39,311 bases of DNA, taken from positions 653 through 39,963 of the forward strand of contig NZ_JEMA01001049.1 of assembly GCF_001589285.1 (NCBI RefSeq). Direction: 5' to 3'. Positions within the stretch are counted from its first letter, which is position 1. The number at the start of each line of letters is the position of its first letter. The position numbers were made by a program, and so were the translations under genes. Origin of the DNA: Sorangium cellulosum. Its GTDB lineage: Bacteria > Myxococcota_A > Polyangia > Polyangiales > Polyangiaceae. The notes beneath the pieces were generated by a model. It did not search any database. It saw nothing but the letters and a program-made list of their open reading frames with translations, and was not told where the DNA came from. This document shows, one piece after another, positions 1 to 7,888 of the stretch.

Positions 1-1259
1 GAAAGCCGCTCCGCGATCTCGCCGCCCTGCCGCCGCCGCCGAGCGCGCCCGCGGCGATCCTCCGCCGCGTCGCGTGGCTCCGCTGCGGCGCGGCCAGGCT
101 CCTCGCGGGCGAGAACTTCCGCGATCCGCTGCTGCTCGGCTGCGACGTCACGGCGCCGGGCGCCCCGGGGAGCAAGCCGGACGCCGGCGCGCCTGTGCGC
201 GGCTCGATCGGCGCGCGGGCGGTCGTCGAGGTGATCGGCCGCGGCGCCATCACGGGCGCGCGGCTCGCCGCCTTCCGCGCCTACGCCGAGTCGGGCGAGC
301 TGCGCGCGAGGGAGGCCGCGATCGAGCTCATCGCCTCGCACGAGGAGATCGCCGGGGCGCCCGATCTGCTCGCGAAGGCGCTGGCCGCGGAGGAGCCGGG
401 CCTCGTCGCCGCCGCGGCCGAGGTGATCGCGCGGCAGCCGCAGCGCGCGTCGGAGGCCCCGGGGCAGGGCAAGCGCAAGCGCAAGGCGGGGCGCGAGGGG
501 AAGGACGCCCCCGCCGCGGTGACGTCGCCGGCGATCGAGGCCGCGCTGATCGCGATCCTCGATCGCCCCGCCGCGCGCGACGACCCGGAGCTGATCGGCG
601 CGGCCATCGACGCGGCGGGGGCGCTCGCGCTGAGGCCGGCCGAGGCTCGCCTGGAGGAGCTCTGCAGGTCGAGCTACCCCACGACGCGGGCGCACGCGGG
701 GACGGCGCTCGGCGTGCTCCGCGGCCGCAAGGTCGCGTGCGACGCCGGGCTGCCGGGCGACGCGGGCGCGGCGGGGCGGCCTGCCGTCGCGCCGCCGGTC
801 GGCGAGGTGCCGCCCGAGGCTTCCGCGCTCGTGCGCGAGCCGGCGGTGCTGACGTTCGACACGGACGCCGGCGAGCTCACGATGACGCTCGACCCTGCGC
901 TGGCGCCGGTCGCGGTGACCCGCTTCGTCGACCTCGCGCGCCTGGGATACTACGACGGCAAGATCGTGCACCGCGTGGTGCCCGGCTTCGTCACCCAGTT
1001 CGGCGCGCCGTTCGGCGACGGCGCCGGAGGTCCTCCTGGCAGGCCGGCGCTCCGCTGCGAGACGTCGCCGGTCGCGTTCGAGCCGCTCCGCGTCGGCGTC
1101 GCCCTCGCCGGCCGCGACACCGGATCGAGCCAGCTCTTCGTCATGCACGCGCGCGCGCCGCACCTCGACGGCCAGTACGCGGCCGTCGGCGCCGCCGCCG
1201 GGCCGTGGGCGGCGCTCGTGGATGGAGACGTCATCCGGAGCGTGAAGGTGCGGAACTGA
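1..1259 (+). CDS. HEAT-repeat / cyclophilin-type peptidylprolyl isomerase, 3' part
   Basis: The frame starting at base 3 is open from the left edge to the TGA at 1257-1259, so the 5' end lies outside the window. The first two thirds are Ala/Leu/Arg-rich helical repeats of HEAT type, for example the stretches around 300-440 and 600-720. The last ~135 residues form a cyclophilin-like domain: a FDTDAGELTMTLDP strand, then VTRFVDLARLGYYDGKIVHRV, a GSSQLFV-like core and a closing DGDVIRSVKV strand. Cyclophilins isomerise Xaa-Pro bonds. The HEAT plus cyclophilin architecture suggests a periplasmic or envelope folding factor, but the signal region is not visible. Several canonical active-site positions are changed (for example FVTQFGAPFGDG where FMxQGGD is usual), so activity is uncertain. 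A strong hairpin follows the stop. Confidence 0.8.
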   Translation, partial: KPLRDLAALPPPPSAPAAILRRVAWLRCGAARLLAGENFRDPLLLGCDVTAPGAPGSKPDAGAPVRGSIGARAVVEVIGRGAITGARLAAFRAYAESGELRAREAAIELIASHEEIAGAPDLLAKALAAEEPGLVAAAAEVIARQPQRASEAPGQGKRKRKAGREGKDAPAAVTSPAIEAALIAILDRPAARDDPELIGAAIDAAGALALRPAEARLEELCRSSYPTTRAHAGTALGVLRGRKVACDAGLPGDAGAAGRPAVAPPVGEVPPEASALVREPAVLTFDTDAGELTMTLDPALAPVAVTRFVDLARLGYYDGKIVHRVVPGFVTQFGAPFGDGAGGPPGRPALRCETSPVAFEPLRVGVALAGRDTGSSQLFVMHARAPHLDGQYAAVGAAAGPWAALVDGDVIRSVKVRN

Positions 1260-1265
1260 TCGCGC

Positions 1266-1305
1266 GCGGCGCGCACGCGCCGTGTGTCGCGACACGCGTG
1301 GCGCG
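1266..1305 (+). terminator. GC-rich hairpin downstream of the cyclophilin gene
   Basis: Arms 1266-1277 and 1293-1305 pair over 12 bp with one bulged G, starting 7 nt after the stop codon. The centre contains a perfect 12-bp palindrome (1282-1293). No U tract follows, so this is a candidate factor-assisted terminator or 3'-end stabiliser. Confidence 0.45.
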
Positions 1306-1390
1306 CCATGCGGTGACGAACGTGCGACATGCGCCGCGCGGCGCGCAGGCGAGGTGAACCGCTCGACCCCGGCGGGGGCGTCCATGTCGA

Positions 1391-1420
1391 TTGACAACCG
1401 CCCCCGACCGGCGCTTTACA
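1391..1420 (+). promoter_or_regulatory. Sigma-70-like promoter, possibly leaderless
   Basis: A consensus -35 box TTGACA (1391-1396) is followed after 18 bp by TTTACA (1415-1420) as a -10. Transcription would begin about 7 nt later, essentially at the GTG at 1428 that opens the glycosyltransferase frame. No Shine-Dalgarno sequence precedes that GTG. Boxes and spacing are seen in the sequence; leaderless translation is inferred. Confidence 0.45.
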
Positions 1421-1427
1421 GTTTAGC

Positions 1428-2552
1428 GTGGTAATTGCCTCCTTTTTGGCCGTGGCGGTGCTCGTGTACACGTACGTCGGGTACCCGGTCGTTATCGGCG
1501 TGCTCGCGCGGCTGTGGCCGGCGCAGCGGAAGGAGGATCCGGGCTACCTCCCGACCGTGACGGCGTGCATCCCCGTCTACAACGCGGCGTCGTACCTCCC
1601 GGCGAAGGTCGAGAGCCTCTTCGCGCTCGACTATCCCAGGGACAAGCTGGAGGTCCTGCTCTACTCCGACGGCTCGACCGACGACACGGTGCTCGTGGCC
1701 CGGCAGCTCGCCGAGCGCGATCCGCGGGTGAAGGTGATCGTGAGCGAGGCGCGGCGCGGGAAGCCGGTCGGCGTGAACACGATGCTCGGCGTCGCGACGG
1801 GCGAGGTGCTGCTGATGACCGATATCCGCCAGCCCCTCGTGCCCGGCGCGCTGCGGGCGCTCGTGCGGCTGCTGGCCGACCCCGATGCGGGCTGCGTCTC
1901 CGGCAACCTCGTCCTGAAGGGCTCGGCGGGCTCGGGCGCTTACTGGCGTTACGAGAACTGGATCCGCCTCCAGGAGGGGCGGTTCCGGAGCATGGTGGGG
2001 GTGACCGGTCCCATCTACGCGATCCGGCGCGCCGACATGGGCCGGCTCCCGGAGGGCGTCATCCTCGATGACATGTGGGTGCCGATGCGGCTCCGCCTGG
2101 AGGGCCGCGAGATCCTCTTCGCGCAGGACGCGATCGCGTACGACGACGCCTTCGGCGACGAGCGCGAGTTCGGCCGCAAGGTGCGCACGCTCGCGGGCAA
2201 CTACCAGCTCTTCTCGCTGCTCCCGGCGCTCCTCGTTCCGTTCAGGAACCCGTCCTGGCTCGAGGTCTTCTCGCACAAGGTGCTTCGCCTCGTGTGCCCC
2301 TGGGCGCTCGTCGCGCTGCTGATCACGTCGACCGCCGCCTGGATCGGCGCCGAGGCCAGCGGCGACGTCTCGTGGACACTCTACGCGGCGCGGGCGCTGT
2401 TCGGGGGGCAGGCGGCGTTCTATCTGCTCGCCGTGCTCGGGGGCGCCGCGGGCAAGCTCGGCGCGCTCGCGCGCACCTTCGTGGTGCTCAACGCGGCGGC
2501 GGTGGTCGGCCTGTGGCGTTTCCTCCGCGGGTCGCAGAAGGTCACCTGGTAG
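1428..2552 (+). CDS. Membrane-bound family 2 glycosyltransferase
   Basis: This 374-residue protein has an N-terminal membrane helix (about residues 2-20, VIASFLAVAVLVYTYVGYP), a GT-A catalytic domain and three or four C-terminal hydrophobic segments (about 285-365). GT2 landmarks are the nucleotide-binding strand TVTACIPVYNAASYL, the SDGSTDDT donor-site Asp motif, a TDIRQ segment where many family members have DAD, and an acceptor-side region ending in ILDDMWVPMRL. The layout matches processive or lipid-linked GT2 enzymes that act at the inner membrane on polysaccharide or glycolipid. The start is GTG with no ribosome binding site and lies at the predicted transcription start. It stands apart from the EPS locus; donor and acceptor are unknown. 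Confidence 0.88.
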   Translation: MVIASFLAVAVLVYTYVGYPVVIGVLARLWPAQRKEDPGYLPTVTACIPVYNAASYLPAKVESLFALDYPRDKLEVLLYSDGSTDDTVLVARQLAERDPRVKVIVSEARRGKPVGVNTMLGVATGEVLLMTDIRQPLVPGALRALVRLLADPDAGCVSGNLVLKGSAGSGAYWRYENWIRLQEGRFRSMVGVTGPIYAIRRADMGRLPEGVILDDMWVPMRLRLEGREILFAQDAIAYDDAFGDEREFGRKVRTLAGNYQLFSLLPALLVPFRNPSWLEVFSHKVLRLVCPWALVALLITSTAAWIGAEASGDVSWTLYAARALFGGQAAFYLLAVLGGAAGKLGALARTFVVLNAAAVVGLWRFLRGSQKVTW

Positions 2553-2560
2553 CGCGAGGG

Positions 2561-2640
2561 CGCGAGAGCGCTCGACGGCGCGAGAGCGCTCGGCGGCGCG
2601 AGGGCGTGCGACGACACCAGGGCGTGCGACGACACCAGGG
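2561..2640. repeat. Two pairs of 18-bp tandem repeats
   Basis: Bases 2561-2578 and 2579-2596 are an 18-bp tandem pair with one mismatch. Bases 2605-2622 and 2623-2640 are a second, perfect 18-bp pair of different sequence. The same 8-mer, cgcgaggg, precedes each pair. The array fills the gap between two convergent genes and is not part of either reading frame. Confidence 0.85.
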
Positions 2641-2666
2641 CAGAGAATGCGCGACGTCGTGAGCGC

Positions 2667-2695
2667 GGAGCCGTGACCTCGCCGGTCACGGCTCC
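2667..2695. terminator. Perfect 12-bp inverted repeat between convergent genes
   Basis: Arms 2667-2678 and 2684-2695 are perfectly complementary around a 5-nt loop. The right arm spans the stop codon (2686-2688) of the minus-strand DUF218 gene. The position between convergent genes suits a bidirectional terminator. No U tract is present. Confidence 0.55.
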
Positions 2696-3447
2696 AGCAG
2701 ACCGACGAGCTCGTGAACGACGCGCTGCGATCGGTAGAGGGCGAGCGACGACGGGAACAGCCGCTCGACTCCGTCGGGCGGCAGCGACTGGAACCTGACC
2801 GGCGCGGGGAGGGCGTCGAGGCCTGCGCGCTCGAACATGCGGAGCGAGCGCCGCATGTGCATCGCGCTCGTCACGACCACCGCCCTCTCGGCCGAGAGGC
2901 TGCGGGCGATCCGGGCCGCGTGGATGGCGTTCTCGCGGGTGTCGCGCGCCTCGGTCTCCAGGATGATCTTCTTCCTCGGCACGCCCAGCTCGACGAGCAG
3001 ATCGGCCATGCTGCCGGCGAGCTCGGTGGGCGCGCGCTGGACGTCCCGTCCCGAGATGATCACGTGGCCGAAGCCGTGCTCGCGGTAGACGCGCACGGCG
3101 CCGAGGCTGCGCTCGAGGCCAGCCGCCGACTGCCGTTCCATGGCGGGCTCGCCGAACTCGTCGGCGTCGATCCCGGCGGTGAGGAGGATCAGGACCCGCC
3201 GCTCGGGCGGGGTCCCCGCGAGGTCTGCGCGCAGGTCTCTCGGCGGCGTGCTGATCCGACGCGCGAGCGAGCTCGAGACCCACGGCATGGAGAGCAGCCA
3301 CAGCGCGAGCCAGGCGCTCCACGCGAGGGCTCGGCCGACCTTCGACCGGCGCGCGCGGTAGCTCCAGTCGCCGCCGGACAGCGCGAGGCCGAGCCCCGTG
3401 GCGACGAGGATGAGGAACAGGGGATCGACGAGGCGGGAGATGGGCAA
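2686..3447 (-). CDS. YdcF/SanA-like DUF218 membrane protein
   Basis: The protein has 253 residues. Two hydrophobic segments at the N-terminus (about 9-25 and 42-57) are followed by a DUF218 domain. Family marks are the LILLTAGIDADEFGEPAMERQ strand-loop, HGFGHVIISGRD, the conserved acidic patch ending ETEARDTRENA, and AVVVTSAMHMRRSL. DUF218 proteins such as SanA and YdcF are linked to envelope barrier function and to lipid or peptidoglycan intermediates, but their biochemistry is poorly defined. The domain should face the periplasm. The assigned start is a TTG with no clear ribosome binding site, so the exact N-terminus is uncertain. It converges with the GT2 gene across the repeat array and hairpin. 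Confidence 0.78.
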   Translation of the reverse strand: MPISRLVDPLFLILVATGLGLALSGGDWSYRARRSKVGRALAWSAWLALWLLSMPWVSSSLARRISTPPRDLRADLAGTPPERRVLILLTAGIDADEFGEPAMERQSAAGLERSLGAVRVYREHGFGHVIISGRDVQRAPTELAGSMADLLVELGVPRKKIILETEARDTRENAIHAARIARSLSAERAVVVTSAMHMRRSLRMFERAGLDALPAPVRFQSLPPDGVERLFPSSLALYRSQRVVHELVGLLEP

Positions 3448-3549
3448 GGCGAGGCTCGTCGTGGGGCGCTCGGTACGTGTCTATGCTGGCACCGGGCACC
3501 GAGGCGAGCGAAAAACGTCGCGCGACAAGGCGGGACGGACGCGCTCAGG

Positions 3550-3574
3550 GCCTCGCCCGTCTTCCGGGCGAGGC
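3550..3574 (-). terminator. Terminator hairpin for the cytochrome gene
   Basis: A perfect 10-bp stem (3550-3559 with 3565-3574) encloses a 5-nt loop, 26 nt beyond the stop of the minus-strand cytochrome gene. GC-rich, without a U tract. Confidence 0.5.
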
Positions 3575-3599
3575 TTCCTCTTCCCTGGTGGGTTGATGC

Positions 3600-5453
3600 T
3601 CAACGGGGCTGGTGCGCTCGCCGGCGCCGGGCTGCGGCGGAGGCGAGGGCGAGCCCTGCGAGCGCTGCGGGGAGCCACCGGTCGTGGCTGTTGCCGGGCG
3701 TCCGGCAGCCGCATCCGCCGTCGTCGCGGGCTCCGTCGGCGGCGCCGCCGGTCGGGCTCCCGCCGACGCCTCCGCCGCCGCTGCCGCCGCCACCGGCGCC
3801 GCCGCCGCTGCCGGTGGTGTCGGGCGGAGCTCCCAGATCGATCGGCGCGTCCTCGCTTGCGACGAGGATGGGCGGCGCCTCGCCGGTCTCCTCGTAGATG
3901 GCCATGAGCTCTTCTCCCTTGTTGTCCGTGACGTTCGCGGATTGCAGGAACTCGACGTACTCTCTGGTCATCGACTGGTAGTAGACGCGCGCCGAGAGCG
4001 TCTGGGTGCCGAAGGCGTCGGCCGGCACGGTGAGCGTGAAGCTCGCCTCGTCGTGGTTGCGGTATCCGCCGTTCCCGTCGCTGAAGTCGATCTCCTGGCT
4101 CGGCTGGGTGGTCTGCGACGGGACGAAGCCCTTCGGCGGGATACGGGTGTCCGAGATGATCATGTCGTGGAGCGCGAGGTGTTCCCCCTTCTCCCCGACG
4201 CCCGCCGCGCTGTTCCACCGCCCGTGCACCGCCCGGTACTCGTGGGTCGGCGGCTCGTGCTGTATCTCCCCCGTGTCGGCGTCGTAGCCGCCGAGCAGCG
4301 GCCGCTCGACCCCGGCCTCGTCGACGAGGAACACGGCGATCCAGGCGCGCCGGCTGTCCGCGTAGCCCGTCGGGAACTTGTGACCGGTGAGGTTCTCGAC
4401 GCGCACGGTGACGGTGATCTCGCCCCCGGGTTCAGCCTGCTCGGGGGTCTCGACGAGCGTGACCGAGGCGGCGGAGGCGAGGCTCTCGAGGGTGCGGTCC
4501 AGGGCGAGCTGGAAGGAGGTGGCGCGCTCTGCCGCGAGGTTCTTGTCGGCGGCCATGACGGCCTGGATACCCCAGTGGTTGCCGCCGACGATGACATGAT
4601 CGCGCGGGTCGGTGCGGGGAGGCCCGAACTTGGCGACGGACCATTCCCCGATCTTCCTGCGCATATGGCAGTCAACGCAGCTCTTCGCGCTCGAACCGCC
4701 GTCGCGGAAATCGCTGGAAGCCCACTCCTCGAACGTCGTATCGAGCGGGAACTCGATCGCCGTCGGAGCGCCGCTCGCGTCCCGGAGCATCACTTCCGGG
4801 TTCGTGACCTGGTGGCATTGACCGCAGAAGCGGGAGTTGGCGAGGCTGGGCTCCTCCTTTCCTCCGTGATGCTCGGAGATCACGTTCCCGTAAGGCCCGT
4901 ATTTGATCAGCTTTTGCTCCTCGGGATCGATCTCGTAGCCGAACACGAGCTGCGCGTTGCCCATGATATATGGATCGTTGGGGGCGGGGGAGGTCGTCGC
5001 GCGATGGCACACATCGCAGCCGACCCCTTGCCCATCGACGATGCCCTCCAGGCTCGTGTCAGGGTCGAACGCCGAGCCGTCCGGGGGCGTCGCACGCCCA
5101 CGCACGAAGCCGATGGGGGAGTGGCAACGTATGCAAAACGTGCCCACGCCGGGCGCGTCCTGGTTGGCGATGGTGAGGGCAGCGGTGAAGACGGGATCGC
5201 GCCACGCGTTGGCCATCATGGTACCTGCCCATGTATCGGAGGGCATGTAGTCCTTGGACTGTGGCGGATCTGTGTTGGGTAGCGCCCGGTGGCAGCCGTT
5301 GCACGTCTCAGAGGAGAAGAACTCCCCGTCGTTCGGCAGATCTCCTGGCTTGGTCCCCTGGAGATCGTCGATCCCACCGGTCGCGTCTCTGCTCAGCAGC
5401 CCGAGCGCGAGGAGCAGACCCCATGCCGTGGTGTTCCCCCGTATACTCAACAT
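3600..5453 (-). CDS. Five-heme cytochrome c with MYXO-CTERM tail
   Basis: This 617-residue secreted protein has a short hydrophobic signal (about residues 10-22). Five CxxCH heme c sites are visible at about 51-55 (CNGCH), 107-111 (CIRCH), 146-150 (CDVCH), 210-214 (CGQCH) and 259-263 (CVDCH), with extra His residues (for example HH about 195) as possible distal ligands. Residues ~315-530 look like a beta-sandwich domain (TVTVRVENLTGHKFPTGY). The C-terminus has a Gly/Ser-rich linker, a GCGC motif, a short hydrophobic helix and an RRRR cluster, the plan of a MYXO-CTERM sorting tail that would place the protein at the cell surface. It lies 110 bp downstream of a sugar dehydrogenase gene in the same direction, so it may accept its electrons (inference). 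GAGG sits about 9-10 nt upstream of the ATG. Confidence 0.85.
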   Translation of the reverse strand: MLSIRGNTTAWGLLLALGLLSRDATGGIDDLQGTKPGDLPNDGEFFSSETCNGCHRALPNTDPPQSKDYMPSDTWAGTMMANAWRDPVFTAALTIANQDAPGVGTFCIRCHSPIGFVRGRATPPDGSAFDPDTSLEGIVDGQGVGCDVCHRATTSPAPNDPYIMGNAQLVFGYEIDPEEQKLIKYGPYGNVISEHHGGKEEPSLANSRFCGQCHQVTNPEVMLRDASGAPTAIEFPLDTTFEEWASSDFRDGGSSAKSCVDCHMRRKIGEWSVAKFGPPRTDPRDHVIVGGNHWGIQAVMAADKNLAAERATSFQLALDRTLESLASAASVTLVETPEQAEPGGEITVTVRVENLTGHKFPTGYADSRRAWIAVFLVDEAGVERPLLGGYDADTGEIQHEPPTHEYRAVHGRWNSAAGVGEKGEHLALHDMIISDTRIPPKGFVPSQTTQPSQEIDFSDGNGGYRNHDEASFTLTVPADAFGTQTLSARVYYQSMTREYVEFLQSANVTDNKGEELMAIYEETGEAPPILVASEDAPIDLGAPPDTTGSGGGAGGGGSGGGGVGGSPTGGAADGARDDGGCGCRTPGNSHDRWLPAALAGLALASAAARRRRAHQPR

Positions 5454-5520
5454 CGATCCCGTCCTCTTTTTGCCTGATTGCTCTGCTCGATGTGCTCTGT
5501 CCGAAGTGCTTCAGTCAGCG

Positions 5521-5542
5521 CCATGTCGTGTTGCCGACATGG
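5521..5542. promoter_or_regulatory. 8-bp inverted repeat between the sugar dehydrogenase and cytochrome genes
   Basis: Arms CCATGTCG (5521-5528) and CGACATGG (5535-5542) are perfectly complementary around 6 nt. The element lies 22 nt past the sugar dehydrogenase stop and 68 nt before the cytochrome start. It could be a weak or attenuating terminator or an operator; the sequence does not decide. Confidence 0.4.
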
Positions 5543-5563
5543 ACTTGTGCTCCTCACATCCCG

Positions 5564-6997
5564 TCATTCCGGATCGATCCGGAACAGCCGTCCGCTACCG
5601 TTGGCTCCGTAGTCAACCACATAAAGCTCCCCGGCTGCGTCCTCTCCGAAAGACGCGAGCGCCTGCAGCGTATCCGCGCTCTCGAGATCCGCCGTGAGCG
5701 GCGCCTCCGTCACCTTGCTGCCGTTCTTCCAGACGAAGCTGTGGATGCGGTTGGAGGAGAAATCACCGTAGATGTAAGTGCCGCGCAGCGCAGGGATCTT
5801 GCTGCCGCGGTACACATACCCTCCTGTGATCGACCCATCGCCAGTGCCGTGCCCGTGCACCGCGACGGGCGGCGTGTGGCCTGCCAGCGGGCAGTCCACA
5901 TCGACCATCTCGCCCTGGCGTGACGGGTAGCAGCCGTTCCCCTCGCGGATGCTCCACCCATAATTCCTGTGCCCCTGGCCGCGTGGCTCGACGTTGATCT
6001 CTTCGACCGCCTTCGCGCCCACGTCGCCGATGTAGAGGTCGCCGTTGCAGCTATCGAAGCTGAACCGCCACGGATTGCGCAGGCCGTAGTCCCAGACGTC
6101 CGGATCTCCACCGGGGAGATTTCCGGCGGGGGGAGTCGGGTAAGTATCGACGTTGATCCGAAGGATCTTGCCGTACTTCACCTCGATGTTCTGGCCGTTC
6201 CCATCCGGGTCCTGCGTGTCGCCCTCGCTGCCACCGTCGCCGACGCCGACGTAGAGCATGCCGTCGGCACCGAAAGCGAGCATTCCGCCGTTGTGATTCT
6301 TTCTGAGCACCGGTATCGAGAGAAGCTCACTTTCCTCCTGCGGCGCAGCTTGATCCGGGCTAGCCTCAGAACGCCTGTACTCTCGAAGGACCAACCGGTT
6401 GTTCGTCGTGTTGAAGTAGAGGAAAAACCGGCCGTTGGTCGCGTAGTCAGGGTGAAACGCAAGCCCCAGAAGTCCACGCTCGTCGGCTTGCCACTCGACC
6501 TGCTGGACGTCGTCAGAGATATCGAGGAATGCAGCGCTCTGCAGCACGCCTCCGCTGATGAGGCGGATTCTCCCGCCCTGCTCCAGCACGTAGAGCCGGC
6601 TGGCATCGCCGGGCTCGCCCGTCACGAAGAGAGGCTCATCCAGGCCACCCACGACTTCCGTCAGCTTGAGCGGCGGCACGGTCCCGCCCGGCTCGTCGCA
6701 CTCGATCGTTCCATGCCCACCAGCGCCGGTTCCGGTTCCGGGGCCTGCTCCCGACCCGTCCGTTCCGCTGGTCGCCGGACCGGCTCCGCTGCCCGTGGCG
6801 GGGGAGCCCGGGCCCGTCGAGGTGGGGCCGCTCGTGCCCGTTCCGCCGGGACCGGATCCTCCACCCGCCCCGCCAGCGCCGCCAGCGCCGCCTGCTCCGG
6901 AGTCGCTGCCCCCGCAGCCATTGAGGGTGAAACCCAGCCCGAGCAGCGCGGCTGCGATGGGCATGAAAGACAAAAGGAAACGCTTCTGGTCTATCAT
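5564..6997 (-). CDS. PQQ-dependent sugar dehydrogenase-like lipoprotein (GSDH family)
   Basis: The protein has about 477 residues from the ATG at 6997. That start gives a lipoprotein signal: KR, a hydrophobic core, then LNGC. The open frame extends further upstream (other ATGs at 7045 and 7060), but that part overlaps the divergent eboA gene. A long Gly/Ser/Thr/Pro linker (about 75 residues) leads to a six-bladed propeller of the soluble glucose dehydrogenase/HHIP type. Visible motifs are EPLFVTGEPGD, GLLGLAFHPDY, the catalytic-region KNHNGGML, VGVGDGG, GLRNPWRFSFD and GDVGAKAVEEIN. Family members oxidise aldoses with PQQ and Ca2+ in the periplasm; substrate and cofactor use are inferred. It precedes the multiheme cytochrome gene. 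No PQQ synthesis genes are present. Confidence 0.85.
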   Translation of the reverse strand: MIDQKRFLLSFMPIAAALLGLGFTLNGCGGSDSGAGGAGGAGGAGGGSGPGGTGTSGPTSTGPGSPATGSGAGPATSGTDGSGAGPGTGTGAGGHGTIECDEPGGTVPPLKLTEVVGGLDEPLFVTGEPGDASRLYVLEQGGRIRLISGGVLQSAAFLDISDDVQQVEWQADERGLLGLAFHPDYATNGRFFLYFNTTNNRLVLREYRRSEASPDQAAPQEESELLSIPVLRKNHNGGMLAFGADGMLYVGVGDGGSEGDTQDPDGNGQNIEVKYGKILRINVDTYPTPPAGNLPGGDPDVWDYGLRNPWRFSFDSCNGDLYIGDVGAKAVEEINVEPRGQGHRNYGWSIREGNGCYPSRQGEMVDVDCPLAGHTPPVAVHGHGTGDGSITGGYVYRGSKIPALRGTYIYGDFSSNRIHSFVWKNGSKVTEAPLTADLESADTLQALASFGEDAAGELYVVDYGANGSGRLFRIDPE

Positions 6998-7029
6998 GCC
7001 GTAGGAAGCTATCCGAACGGGACGCTGCT

Positions 7030-7038
7030 TGGTATAAA
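7030..7038 (+). promoter_or_regulatory. Extended -10 promoter candidate for eboABF
   Basis: The sequence TGGTATAAA (7030-7038) fits an extended -10 element in the 109-bp gap between the divergent sugar dehydrogenase and eboA genes. No good -35 is present at the expected distance. A transcript would start near 7045, leaving a leader of about 60 nt before eboA. Confidence 0.35.
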
Positions 7039-7106
7039 TTTCCATCTCACGGCGCCGCATCTCCGACGCGCGCAGGCGGCAGCCGGGACTGGCGAGCGCG
7101 ACTACA

Positions 7107-7865
7107 ATGCAAGACCCTTCCCTACTGCTGCTCGAAATCCTGTCGCGCCGGATTCCGCCTGCGGCCAACTCCTGGTTACAGCGCGTCGACGACGTGACCG
7201 GGGCTGGTGTGCGCCATGCCGGAGCGCCCGTCGCATCGGTGAGCGAGGCATCTACCTGGTTCGATCGCGACCGCTTCCTGGCGACGTTCACGGCGGCGAC
7301 GCGCGCGCTCGGCAAGGCGCCGCTCGGGCTGCTTGCCGATGAGCGGGACGCGCTCAAGGCTGACGGCGTCTCCGGGGCGGTCGATGGTTGGCGGCTGGAT
7401 GAGCTCGGCCGCGCAACGATGGTCGCGCTCGTTTCAAGGAGCCTGCCCGCGCCAGAGCTCGAGCTGCTGCTCGGGGATTGCTACCAGCAGGGCGACAGCC
7501 GGGAGCGGCAGGCGCTCCTGCGGGCCTTGCCGTTCGTGACCGGAGCGGAGCGCTTCGTCCCCCTTGCGGTGGATGCATGCCGTACGAACGAGCTGCCCGT
7601 CTTCGAGGCGATTGCCTGCGAGAATCCTTACCCGGCGGCTCACTTTCCGGATCTCAATTTCAATCAGTTGGTCCTCAAGGCGATGTTCATGGGCGTGGCG
7701 CTCGCCCGGATCGTCGGAGTGGAGCAGCGGCGATCGAGCGAGCTCGCCAGGATGGCAGAGGACTTCGCGAGCGAGCGGAGGGCGGCTGGCCGGAGCGTCC
7801 CGGCCGACATCGGCCTGCTCTCCCTGGAGCAAGAGCACGAGCGCGCGACGCGGATCCCCGAGTGA
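7107..7865 (+). CDS. eboA: EboA domain-containing protein
   Basis: This 252-residue mostly helical protein carries the EboA signature at about residues 171-192, CENPYPAAHFPDLNFNQL followed by VLKA. The N-terminus has LLLLEILSRRI and a WL motif typical of the family. No signal peptide or membrane segment is seen. EboA is a cytoplasmic protein of unknown biochemistry that occurs only with the other ebo genes. In cyanobacteria the ebo cluster is needed to move a scytonemin precursor to the periplasm. It is the first gene of the plus-strand arm eboA-eboB-eboF; 23 bp separate it from the eboB start. The ATG at 7107 has no strong ribosome binding site, so a slightly different start is possible. Confidence 0.88.
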   Translation: MQDPSLLLLEILSRRIPPAANSWLQRVDDVTGAGVRHAGAPVASVSEASTWFDRDRFLATFTAATRALGKAPLGLLADERDALKADGVSGAVDGWRLDELGRATMVALVSRSLPAPELELLLGDCYQQGDSRERQALLRALPFVTGAERFVPLAVDACRTNELPVFEAIACENPYPAAHFPDLNFNQLVLKAMFMGVALARIVGVEQRRSSELARMAEDFASERRAAGRSVPADIGLLSLEQEHERATRIPE

Positions 7866-7878
7866 AGCCGCGCGAGTC

Positions 7879-7883
7879 GGAGG
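7879..7883 (+). promoter_or_regulatory. Shine-Dalgarno site setting the eboB start
   Basis: GGAGG lies 5 nt before the GTG at 7889, which begins the residues KLFDPHIHM. The open frame runs much further upstream, through eboA, but this site and the TatD-type N-terminus mark the true start. Confidence 0.7.
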
Positions 7884-7888
7884 GACCA

